A stretch of DNA of 64,000 nucleotides from Buxus sempervirens (taxonomy: Eukaryota > Streptophyta > Magnoliopsida > Buxales > Buxaceae). Where the stretch lies: contig OX387188.1 of the NCBI GenBank assembly GCA_947561395.2, positions 7,858,150-7,922,149 on the forward strand, read 5' to 3'. The notes beneath the pieces were generated by a model that saw only the letters and a program-made list of their open reading frames with translations, was not told the origin of the DNA and did not search any database. Made by a program: the position numbers and the translations under genes. Positions 45,162-55,440 of this stretch are shown one piece after another. Every line of letters begins with the position of its first letter. Position 1 is the first letter of the stretch.

Positions 45162-45860
45162 GCATGCTCAATTAAATTTAAATTGCTGCCAAATGAGATG
45201 CAACCTCATAAGGAAATTCTCAATCAAAATAGATCCTCATATTAAGGCAAGTGTTCATAACATTTTCCTATAAATAGAGGATCTCAATGAGAAGAATGAC
45301 ACTTTTCAAGCTCTAGAAGACTTGCCTAAAGCTTGAGAAAACTCTACAGAAATCAAAAGAAGGAATTGGACAAGCTCTAGAAGACTTGCCTAAAGCTTGG
45401 GGAAACTCTGTAGAAATCAAAAGGTGAATTCAAGCTATAGAAGTTCTACCTAAAGCTTGGAGAAACATTGCAGAAATTCAAAGGCTTGAAGAAACTCATC
45501 AAGCATTCTCCAAATCTACCCCGTTTTCTCTTTATCAAATTTATACTTTGAGAAAAGAAAAGACAAATCACAATCACAAGGAAGGAAGATCATCTGGTTC
45601 GAGATCAAGCTTTACGGCCCCCGAATCGAAGATCGAAGTCCAATTTGAGATCAAGCTCTTGTAGCCCTCAAGTTAAATATTGAAGTTCGATTCAAGATCA
45701 AGCTTGTGTAGCCCTTCGATCAAGACACATCAAGGAGATCGAATCAAAGGAGAATCACAAAGATCGTACCCATTTTCTTCATTTTTAATACAAATTGTTA
45801 TTTGTTACATTTTTCTTGTCTTTTGTGTTAGACACAAAAATTTGTGTTAACACCTAGTAG
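45162..45860 (+). repeat. LTR-like promoter fragment with tandem repeats
   Basis: TATAAATA near 45269-45276 is followed by three units of about 60 bp (CAAGCTCTAGAAGACTTGCC.., 45319-45482) and three units of about 50 bp (GAGATCAAGCT..GTAGCCCT, 45610-45720). It ends near TGTTAGACACAAAAATTTGTGTTAACA-like palindromic DNA (about 45826-45853). This looks like an LTR or viral leader remnant into which A inserted. The family is not recognised and no PBS or coding frame is seen. Confidence 0.4.
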
Positions 45861-45924
45861 CAACTCAAAGACTTAGTACTGCACATGCATCCTAGTAGCA
45901 ACTCAAAACACTACTACGTAGGGG

Positions 45925-46165
45925 TGCAACTTGGGTTAGTTTGGTTCGGGTTGAGGTCAACCCAATACCAAATTGAAAATACTTGCAGTCAAACCAAACC
46001 GAAAATATTTGCAGTCAAAAGAAACTGAATTGAAAACCAAAACTATAAAACCATAAATCGAACCAAAGATAAATAAGAAAACCAAAACCCAACCCATTCC
46101 GAAGCAAATTACATGAAATCAATTTGGTTCGGTTTGATTCGGGTTAGACCAACACATGCTTATGC
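45925..46165. repeat. GGTTCGG/AACCGAA-rich low-complexity segment
   Basis: Starts near AGGGGTGCAACTTGGGTTAG and is rich in GGTTCGGGTT and AAACCGAAAA words, a composition often seen in hAT-type MITEs of plants. No matching 3' terminal repeat or 8-bp duplication was found, so a truncated MITE is only a suggestion. Confidence 0.25.
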
Positions 46166-46278
46166 TCAAACAATGGTATTGTTTGTAATAACCTTAAAGT
46201 TACTAATAACATTATAAAATTTAATTTTATGTTTAGTTAGGGCCCTTAGTGTTGAAGGGGCCCTCCAAAAATAGGCGT

Positions 46279-46434
46279 ATGCCGCTGATTGCGGCGTGCA
46301 CACGGTATTCTTTAGTAAAAGGCGAAAGAATAGTTCGCTCTATGCCCGCCGCACGGCTGCGTGGTTTGCAAAGCCTGCTGGGATACTACAATATACAAAC
46401 GCTGGTAGACGTGTTTAACTCTCAATTTCGATGA
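46279..46434 (+). CDS. Short GC-rich open frame, unknown (51 aa)
   Basis: Reads MPLIAACTRYSLVKGERIVR onward, rich in Arg, Leu and Ala, and ends FNSQFR. It is GC-rich in an AT-rich setting, and GGGCCC..GGGGCCC arms precede it (about 46240-46263). I recognise no family. It may be a fragment of a captured or transferred sequence, or chance. Confidence 0.15.
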   Translation: MPLIAACTRYSLVKGERIVRSMPAARLRGLQSLLGYYNIQTLVDVFNSQFR

Positions 46435-46632
46435 GGGACATTTGCCCTTTTAGCTTTTTTTTCTGCTCTCTCAGAAAGTTGCTTGTTAGCTTCATTCACC
46501 GACCTTAAAAAGTTGAAATGCTGCATTAAGCAAGTCAATGATCCTATTTCTAAATGCTCTGATCATTCTCAGTTGGACTTCTCTGTACAACCTCTGGAGA
46601 AAGATGAATCTGGAATTGAGGAAGGTTCGTGA
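46435..46632 (+). pseudogene. Unidentified coding-like fragment (possible host exon)
   Basis: The frame from 46435 to a TGA at 46630 gives a leucine/serine-rich start, then FTDLKKLKCCIKQVNDPISK and a charged tail ending EKDESGIEEGS. A pyrimidine run ending CTCTCTCAG at about 46464-46473 could be a 3' splice site. It lies 70 bp before PPR-like sequence and may have been the front of that gene. No family assigned. Confidence 0.3.
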
Positions 46633-46702
46633 TTAATCCATGTTATCCTTCGATTCTTGTACAAGGAACTCTCTAATTGCTACGGGATACTGAAATGGAA
46701 AT

Positions 46703-47095
46703 ATGTTTCGGTTGTTGTTTGAAGAAATGCCTGAGAGAGAATTCGTTTCTTGGAATATTTTGAATTCCCGGGAATTGTTAGGTACAGGAAGTTTGAGAAT
46801 ACTGTTATTTTTTCTAGCATGGTGAGGACACTGTAGTGAGTTTCCTTGTGGATGGTTCAGAATTGGGGAAGTAGTTCACCTCTAAAACCATTAATAACTG
46901 GTTGCATATGTACTCAAAAATGTGGATATATGGCACATCCAATGATGGGATGCCAGTTGAGTGACATCTTGAAATAATAAGATCTCAGGATATGCCAATT
47001 ATGTGAGCTGGATAAAGCTAGGAAGGTCCTTGAGAGGAATCTCATAAGGAATGTTGTTCTTTGGATGGTTATGATTAATGGGTATTCACAATTTG
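46703..47095 (+). pseudogene. PPR-type (pentatricopeptide repeat) pseudogene fragment
   Basis: Two pieces in one frame match plant PLS-class PPR motifs. LLFEEMPEREFVSWNI (46703-46759) resembles the common MPERDFVSWN, and CELDKARKVLERNLIRNVVL then MVMINGYSQF (47003-47092) resembles ARKVFDEM..RNVVSWTVMINGY. Between them the frame is closed by a TGA near 46823 and others, so this is a relic. Intact PPR proteins edit or process organelle RNA. Too little remains to name the gene. Confidence 0.6.
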
Positions 47096-47099
47096 ACAA

Positions 47100-49478
47100 T
47101 TTAAATTCACTGCTTTTGCTGTCTCTTAAGAAATTATGCTCAGTTCAGAGGGCTGGAGAAAAGGAATGTTTTTGCTCTAAATTTGGATGCCTAGAGGATG
47201 AGGGCTTCGTGAAGATCATCAAGCTATAAAATAAAAGGGTATTTGGTCTTTTGACATATTAATCTAAATGTGGGTGAGCAAAACATAAGAATTCCATAAA
47301 GATCTGCAAGCCCTGAAAGAAAAGCCTTCACAACCTCTGCCAACGACCTTGAGATTATCGACTTTGCCATCAGATGAAACGAGAAGTCATAGTGTGATTT
47401 AGTTAACAATACTAGCGGGTGACAAGTGCAGTAGATGAATAAAAAAATTTAATATAAACAATGGTTTAGCAGATAAAAAGGCTTAAAAATTACTAACGAG
47501 CATTTTGTAAAAAGATAAGAGTGGACACTTGTTCTCTGATATTGAAAGAGAGCAAGTGTCAATTTGCTAGAGCAGATATAGGAAGCAAAGAGTTACGTAA
47601 CGCTTTTGGAATAAAAAAGTCTCTCCAAAAAGGTTAAAAGAACAAAAGTCAAATATACCCCCACCAGAATGCTTCACTGGAGGAATTTGAAATGGTATTT
47701 TGTGAAAAAAGGTTATTATTTTTGGCACGCTTTGCAAGGGAGATGTTCTCTTTATATATAGTATATAACTTATTCTGAGGCTCAATATAAAAGTCCATAT
47801 ATCCCTTAAATAATTACTTACCCACAATTTCTTTTGAAAAAAAATTTAAGTAAGAGTCCATATATCCCTAAATAAGAGTCCATATATCCCTAAATATCCC
47901 TAAATAAGTAAGAGTCCATACAATTACTTACCCGCATCCTCTAAATAACTACTTACCCACAATTTCTTTTGAAAAAAAATTTAAAAGTCCATATATCCCT
48001 TAAATAATTACCCACACACCACTCATGCAACAATTTTAAGGGTTTATGTATGTGCATGTAGCACTTTCTACCTCAGTTAGGATTAAACGCCAATTGGATA
48101 TTGGGTTGAAGTTGTTTCATTTTTCTCAAAAGGTAGTATAATCATCTAGTGTCTGGAATATAAGTAAGAGCGCTTCCTTCTTAGAATCTTGATTTCTGTG
48201 TTAATAAAAAATTAGTGAGTTATTAGTTATTAGTAATTATTTTAAACTTTCGAAAGGGTATAAACTAAATGCCAAATTAGAATTTCTCAAGCTTGCCCTA
48301 TCTATGGCTACGTCTGGTATTGCTTCTCAAAAAATTGCTTCAAAAAGCAACAAAAGTAATTACATTGCTTTTGGTTAAATAAGTTTGCTAAATTAAAGCA
48401 TAATACACAAATATTACCTCAAAAACAAGTTGTTAAGGATACATCACCAACTTTTCTTTGTATTACAGCAATATAACTAAATAAAATTATCAAAATGACA
48501 TGATACGTCATACCGTCACCCCCTCTATTCAAGCATTATCAACACTAGTTTCTTAATTTGGCATGAAATTGCATCATGGAGCTATCAGACAACTCAACAT
48601 ACACATGCTATGGAACTTCCATTGCATAAAATCATGTTTTCTTACCATGGAAACTATAGTTCGTGTATTACATAATCCAATCTACACGATGTATAACACA
48701 AGGTACCCCTTGGGAATCGTGTCAACCAAAAGTCCTAGTTTTCAAAACAGCCTTTGCACGCACATTGTGAAGATTTATTAATAAATGGGTACAATAATCA
48801 AAACTACCTCAATTGTTTTAAAAAAAATCAATTCTACCTCTTTCTTGCAAGTGCACTCGACTAGTGAATTAAAAGTGATTTCTTACCTAACCAACAAAAT
48901 AAAAAAAACAATAACCACATAAACCCAAGACCTAAAACAAGTGAAACTAAAGAACATACTCAATCTAGCTATCGAGCTTGATAATGTCATCAATTGCCTT
49001 CACGATCACATAGAAAACAAGCATTTTTATTGAGGAAGATCCCGGCATTTGGTCTCTCCAAAATAAGGTATCCACAAGTTATCAAATTCTTCCCGTGTGC
49101 TGATGCTACTCTGTAAGTAACAATAGGTACAAGAAATTTTTGTCACTTCTTCAAGATCCCATGTATATATAAATGGGGCAATAAATTAGTTTAAAACACA
49201 AGCATTGTGCTCTACAGTAATCGATCTACAAAGGAATGGCCATCAAACCACTCCTGAGATAGATAGATTGGAAAGTGGCTAGGAACTTTGACCTAAAGAA
49301 AGGAGATACAGCTGTTTGGGGGTGGGCAGAACTGTTTATGGAGCTTCAATTAGATCTGGAACTAGACTAACTTATAGTGAAGTAGAAGACGAATGGAATA
49401 ATAAAAAATTATATTAACGAAGAAAGGGTAGACAAATTGACAAATTGATAGAAGAATATCGTAGCTAAGAATGGATGT
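47100..49478. other. AT-rich intergenic DNA with a local duplication
   Basis: No supported gene. A short - strand frame at 47224-47409 has some protein-like composition (SLAEVVKAFLSGLADLYG) but no recognised domain. At 47788-48011 a block with AGTCCATATATCCCTTAAAT and ACCCACAATTTCTTTTG occurs twice with shorter repeats of TCCATATATCCCTAAA between. Nothing else is seen. Confidence 0.5.
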
Positions 49479-50649
49479 TGTAAACCCCAGAATTTTAGGA
49501 AATTAAATAATTAAATAAAATAATTTGAGATGTTGTTAATTTATGCAGGGGATGAGGAATTGGTTCAACCTGGAGAAGTGCAGGGTGACCTGGAGAACTT
49601 GGAGAGTTAATTTAAGATGAGTTTATAATTTAAGGTTAAGTTGGAATCTAAAAAAAAATTTATTATTATTAGTGTTGTGGTTGATCTAATCAATTAATGA
49701 TTAAAAAAAAAAAAGAAGAGTGAAAAGATTCTAAGTGGTCGAATCCCACTAGAGAGGGGTGAGGTCGACCAAGACCAAATTTCTATTTAGAGTTAGTATT
49801 TTGGGTTGAAGGGTTTGAAGGGTAAGACAGTAAAATAAAGATTATTAGGGTTAGTATGCTAGCTTTGGGGCAAAAGTGTAAATAAAAAAATAATAATAAA
49901 ACTAAACTAAACTTGTGGCTATTCCTATTCGCGTCCAAGGAAAAGAAGAAAAGTGAAACAGCCACCCACTTCCTTCCCTCCTATACGTAGGTTTCAACTC
50001 TTGATCTTCTTGCACTCTTCAAACAAATTAGAAGAAGGAGAAGAAGAGTTGATTTCGTGTGGATTAAGGTAAGAGAATGGGTTGGAATCTATGCTTTTGG
50101 TGTTCTATGAGTGTGGTTATAGTTCTGAAAAATAATTTATTTGATCTAGACAAGAAAGGGAGTTGCTAGGTTCGTTTGCAACTGTTAGGGGGTGATTTTC
50201 ATAGTTGTTGGAGAAGGATTTAATCTCAGAAAAGGTAAGTAGTCCCTTCAAATGAGCACAAACTGAAATTTCATTGATTAGTTGTTGAATGTGATTATAC
50301 ATGTAGTTACAGATTTGTTTTGAAGTATAAATGAGTATTTAAATGTTTGAAATGGTTAGAAATGTATTAGGATGATTTTGAGAATAATTCCCACGAGTAG
50401 AGATGGTTTTTGATGTGCCTAGTATAGGTTTCAGTTTCTATACATTTTTGAACAAGCATGTAATTCATGGACATTCCCTACCCATTTGGATTGATTATGT
50501 GTTATTATTTGTCCTAAACTATTTTAGCATATTTATAAGATGATTTGGAATGGTTTTGATTTAGTTTGCTGCTTTAGATTAAGAGTTTTCGATTTTTTAG
50601 TGATTTATGCAACTTTTCAAAAAAATCAGAAACTCAGAAATTTCAACAG

Positions 50650-50830
50650 CCACTTGAGTCACCGCTCAAGCGCCCATAGGCGCCGAGAGGTGGATTCATC
50701 GGGCTCTTGATAGCGCTATCGAGGGTGCCCTGCCTATGTTTTTTTAAAATTTCAAAACCCCAAAGTAATCGAAACCCAGAAAGAGAACGCTCGAACCGCC
50801 GCTTGAGCGACTGCTCGAGCTCCCTAGACA
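50650..50830 (+). repeat. GC-rich palindromic patch in LTR H
   Basis: CTTGATAGCGCTATCGAG (one mispair), GCTTGAGC-gact-GCTCGAGC and CTCAAGCGCC..GGCGCCGAG occur within an AT-rich LTR, about 400 bp after the donor-like sites. They are placed like the word arrays of the Tat-type LTRs. Confidence 0.5.
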
Positions 50831-51289
50831 GATTTTTCCCAAATTTTCAACCAGCCTAGTTTTTCACTATAAAAATGTTTTTATTGATTTTCAACCCATG
50901 TACCAATAAAAGTAGAGTGTTTAGAGATTGTTTGCATTGGCCGTTGATTAAAATAAATTTTCATAAAGATTTTGGGTACGTTTTACTAAAGTGGCTTTTA
51001 ACTGAGTATCATTGTTCCAAACTTTTCTCTTTTAAATGAAACTTGATTTTAAGAGTTCCTACACCTGTATTTGAATTATCTGGACATGTTTTGAACTCTG
51101 AATAATTTAATATACACTCAGATTATTTTGCCCATTGAAACCATGATTTTGAGATATGTATTTGACTCCACGTATGTGGGATTTTGTTTCACTATTGTGA
51201 CTAGGCCATTACCTAATTTATTTATTCTGCCATTGCGGTTATGTTTCTGGCACTATTGTGTCTCCGCTATTGCAGCTGTCTCCTTGTTT

Positions 51290-51745
51290 TATCCTCAATC
51301 CATGTACTCGGCGGGATACTTCCTCAATCCGTGTACTCGGTGGGAGATGTGCTATTTCATGGTGTTTGCCTTTTATCCTCAATCCGTGTACTCGGTGGGA
51401 TACTTCCTCAATCTGTGTACTTGGTGGGAAGTGTGTTATTTCATAGTATGTGTTTATATCCTCAGTTCATGTACTTGGCGGGATACTTCCTCAATCCCTG
51501 TACTCTGTGGGAAGCGTGTATTTCATGGTGTGTATTTATAGCCTCAGTCCATGTACTCGGCGGGATACTTCCTCAATCCATGTACTCAGTGGGAAGTGTG
51601 TTATTTCATGGTGTTTGTCTTTTATCCTTAGTCTGTGTACTCGGCGGCATACTTCTTCAATCCGTGTACTCGGTGGGAAGCGTGTTATTTCATGATGTGT
51701 GTTTATATCCTCAGTCCACATACTTGGTGGGATACTTCCTCAAGA
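51290..51745 (+). repeat. 84-bp tandem repeat in LTR H
   Basis: About five copies of a unit with two TCAATCCGTGTACTCGGTGG words and GTGTTATTTCATGGTGT. Sub-units share GTACTCGGYGGGA. They explain overlapping long open frames on both strands. Confidence 0.85.
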
Positions 51746-53480
51746 CTATTCGTTTGATTGTATCATTTTATATTTCACTGTGTTTGAATATATCGTGGTT
51801 AGACTGATTTAATGTGGCATATCTTTTAACTGTTTAAATTTATTTGCATGACTACTTACTAAGGTGTTGTTTCTCACATATTCATGAAAAACCACTTTTT
51901 GAGTTTGATACTTAAATGAATGATTTAGAAGCCCATAAAATTACAGAAAATTTGTACCCTTCATTAGACTATGATTAAAATTTGAGCCCGAAACTCCTAG
52001 TAGATTTGTCTAGAAAAATCATACACCCAAAAAGTCAATGTTTTTAACTAGACTTAGAATATTTTTCAAGTTTGAAAACTTTTTATCTCGGAATGCATCA
52101 ATTTTTGGTATAGTGACTTTATTGTGAGTCCTAAGACTATTCCACTCATCAAATTTGTATTTTGTGGATACTATGGCATTTGTTTTGCTTTGTTTTGAAT
52201 TTGTAAAAGTAAGGTAGAAAACTCTTATGTGATTTGGCAAGGCTCTTGGCCTATGGTTTTATTGGGGATGGATGGGGAATTCCACTTGGCCTCGGTTGGT
52301 TTGGTAGTGGATGGAGAATTCTGCTTTGCATATGTTATGGTTTGACAGTGGATGGGGAATTCCACTTGGCCTTGGTTAGTGCACTAAAGCACTAGTTTTA
52401 CTCATTGATTTGAATGGTTCGTTTTGAGTTGTAAGTCGTCTAATTGGGCATTGTACTTAGTGTGCATCCATGATGAGTCTAATCAGTATGTTAGTATTGG
52501 CTTGTTAGCTTTAATGACCTTTTCTATACTACTTTCCGCTATGGGGTATCAATGAGGCCCTCTTGGGGTATAGAGGTGCCGCAGCAACCACCCGCCATGG
52601 GGTATCGGCAGAATGTTATTGTGATTCATATTATTCATTCGGCAGTGGATGGGGTATTCCACTTGACCTTGATTATTGGTTTGGTTGTCACTTTTCAGCC
52701 TATACGTGGGTGCTCTGCTTGCTGAGTTGTCCCTAGCTAGGCTTTTCTCTGTAAGTCGTGTAGGTGGCAATTGGACAGTGGTCATTAATCTAATTTAGAG
52801 ACACACTAATCCATGAGTCCTACCAAGACATGCTTGCAGTGTATGATTGTGTTTATTGAATTGATTTCATGTACTACCCGATTGAGATACTTTTTCTTGG
52901 ATTTACACTTTATATTTGAGAATATTATCAAAATTGCATAATTACTTCTAGTCATGCATGTTTACTGCTTATTGGGACTTTCGTCTCTCGCATGTTTTTG
53001 TTTTATTAGTTTTGTTTTCAGATCCTCTTGGTGAGCCACATATTAGGGTAGTGATTGAGGATAAGCTTGAGTACATGCCCTAGGATTACTACCACCCATA
53101 GTAGGGTTCTTCTTATGGTATTGTATTTAGTTTTTGGGAACTATAAATGGGATATGTAAATATTCTTTTGGACTTATACATTTAGAAGTTTACTTTTGGG
53201 ACTATGACCTTTGTATATGATTGTAAATATGAGAGATAGAGATTGTGAGCACTTAGTTGTCTTTTGTACACACCGATACCATATTTTTGGAGGTTATTAT
53301 GCAGGTGATTTTTTGTTAAATGAAAATTTTTATTCCATGCTTCTTATGCTTATACACTCTGATGATTACTTTGTAATTGCCCAAGTTGATTGTATTAATT
53401 AGGTTCTTTTTGGGCCCATAAGTAGGGCTCGGGGATGAGTTGGTGCCCCGTATGGGCAGACCCGATTCCGGGGCGCTACA

Positions 53481-54013
53481 TAAAGGGCTTCTAGGACTAC
53501 TATAAGCGCAATTTGGACATTTAAGTTGCAACCAACCTACCTTGGATCCCAGTGGGCCTTCCAATGGGGCCTACCCCATCAGACAGACATCATTTAATCA
53601 AACTTGGACATAATTGAATCAAAAGGGGCCAAACCTACCTTGAAGCCCCACATAGACCTAATCTTTAAGCATGTTGGCATAGGACAGGTGAGATGAGTTG
53701 ACTCGATATTTCCGATCAGGGATGACTCTATGGGACCCATTTTTGACGAGGTGGACCGGGTTGTCTACAGACTTCCCTGGACCGTAACTAGGCCCTTAAC
53801 CAGATCTCTAATACACAGACCAAGCCCTAGACAGACCATCTAGGACCAGGTGTCTATCTGCACCTAATCAAGTAGTGGCAACTCCTATTCCCCCATAATC
53901 CCTCAAATCCTAAACTAGAGCCAATGTGAACCTCTTGCGTGGGTACAAGAGAGCGTGTTGGGTTCAGGAAACCCCGATTTCCTTCGTGTGCGCCATAGTT
54001 CGACATGCGCACA
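53481..54013 (+). repeat. Degenerate Tat-type LTR remnant (3' part)
   Basis: Despite decay it keeps the conserved order: GTGGGCCTTCCAATGGGGCC, GGGACCCATTTTTGACGAGG, GTCTACAGACTTCCCTGGAC, AGTAGTGGCAACTCC (the PBS-like string) and an end ATGCGCACA. The 5' part is missing where it abuts H. Much older than A-F. Confidence 0.7.
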
Positions 54014-54757
54014 CTTGTGCTCCAGCAATCCTCTGTCATATATCTCGACATGGTCTTTCTCTTTAGTTACCCACTTTGTATCTCGGTGTCGTCTTTTCTA
54101 TTGGTTATTGTGGAAGTTTTACCAAATTTTACTTGCCAATCCAATACTATATCTAGTTGGGTGCTCCGCCTTCTTATGATGATTGTGTATCTCGGCTTCA
54201 TACATGTAAGAACGTAAGGTGGCAATTGGGAAGCCCTTAGCCTTTTAAAGATATGTCAGTTCACGAGTCTTGTCATGTCACTTGTGTGGTGTGTTGTGTG
54301 TTTTAAGTGAAATTATTATTGATGTTTAGTTTTACTACTTATACCTCATGAAATTGATTTTGGAAAATCTTATGGATTGTTTTTATAACATGCATATTGC
54401 TACTTAAAGAGATTTATATCTCACTCCAATTTTCCCTATTTTTCAAGTACTCTTGGAGAAGATGTCAAGAATTCATTAGAATCAGTTAGGCATGAATAAA
54501 TTTTAGTAGGGCTAGATAACAGTTTAGTAATGAAAAAGGTTTATTATTGAAAGAATTATCGAGTATGAGAGTTAGATGATCTTTTGTATAAATTGCATAA
54601 ATTTTAGTTAGTTTTATTGTATCATGTTTTTGCTAATTACTCAGGTGTAAGATATTTAAAAAAATTGTACCTCAATTTTAGTTGTTCTAGGCTCACATCA
54701 TAGCACTTGAGTTAGGATTTATACTATTTTAAATAAATCTGGATCCGGGACACAACA
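54014..54757 (+). repeat. Degenerate TGTAA..TTACA-type LTR remnant (3' part)
   Basis: Parallels the 3' third of H and J: AGGTGGCAATTGGGAAG, CACGAGTCTTG, TACTCTTGGAGAAGA and a final GGATCCGGGACACAACA, which resembles the decayed end GATCCGGGGCGTTACA. Assignment rests on scattered matches. Confidence 0.4.
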
Positions 54758-55440
54758 GGTCATGTTACCGACGGATGGTTAGAAGTAAGTTTGATACGGC
54801 TAAACACTTGGAGTGGGTTAGGGTATGTTTAAACCCGCACCATTTCAATCCCAAGATTTTTTTTAGCTTGCAAAGTTAATTATAGAATTGATTTCCCATT
54901 ACCCAAAAGAAAAGAAAAAGGCGTAGGGATAAAAATATAATTTTTTATATTATTATAATCTAATTTTTAGAAGATAAAAATTAGATTATTATTTAACAAT
55001 TTTCATTTAAAATGATATAGAATTAGGCTTACTACTAATATTATTAATATATAATTTTATTTTATTTATTTTGTTATCACTTTACCGGCTATCCAACCTT
55101 GTTCACATATCTTTATCTATTATATTTTACCTGTGGAACCATTTTTTTAAAATAAAATATTATTAAATAATTTATAATAAGTTTTACTAATTAAATAAAT
55201 ATATAGCAGTTTTTACCAGTGTGATCCTTATCCCAATCTTTTGTTGCTATATCTTTATATTTATTCTGCTTCCTTTATTTGTTTTCTATATTTTCCCTAT
55301 TGGATTAATCATACGTTTATATCTTTATTTTTCTTGCTTTTTTTTATCTTGTTTCTTATATAGGAGTTGGATATTTGTTTGTATTTTTTTAATAAAATAT
55401 TTTTAAATCCCTATTATATTAATCATACGTTTATATCCAA
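54758..55440. other. AT-rich DNA, nothing recognised
   Basis: Very AT-rich. The phrase TTAATCATACGTTTATATC occurs twice (about 55302 and 55418). No supported gene. Confidence 0.5.

Larger units (their letters stand above)
49479..53480 (+). mobile_element. Long LTR H, TGTAAACCCC..GGGGCGCTACA type
   Basis: A 4.0-kb segment with the same kind of ends as J and K, resembling LTRs of plant chromoviruses (Tekay/Del); lineage is unproven without coding DNA. Flanks (GATGT left, TAAAG right) do not match, so one side has been lost or rearranged. It contains donor-like AAG|GTAAGA (GT 50069-50070) and AAAG|GTAAGT (GT 50235-50236), a palindromic GC-rich patch (50650-50830) and tandem repeats (51290-51745; 52260-52680). 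Frames of 100-190 codons at 51128-51807 come from the repeats. Confidence 0.65.

Noticed and set aside
45162-45860. Endogenous pararetrovirus (caulimovirid) promoter and leader
   Set aside because: A TATA box and repeat-rich leader fit loosely, but no viral coding region or tRNA-Met site is visible; left as an unassigned LTR-like fragment.
45925-46165. Complete hAT MITE
   Set aside because: No 3' terminal inverted repeat or 8-bp duplication found; kept only as a low-confidence repeat.
47224-47409. - strand frame AEVVKAFLSGLADLYGILMF
   Set aside because: Plausible composition but 61 codons, no domain, no neighbouring exon.
51128-51807. 188- and 137-codon frames with repeated CTRWDTSS/VLGGILPQS
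   Set aside because: Created by the 84-bp tandem repeat in LTR H; overlapping frames are equally open.
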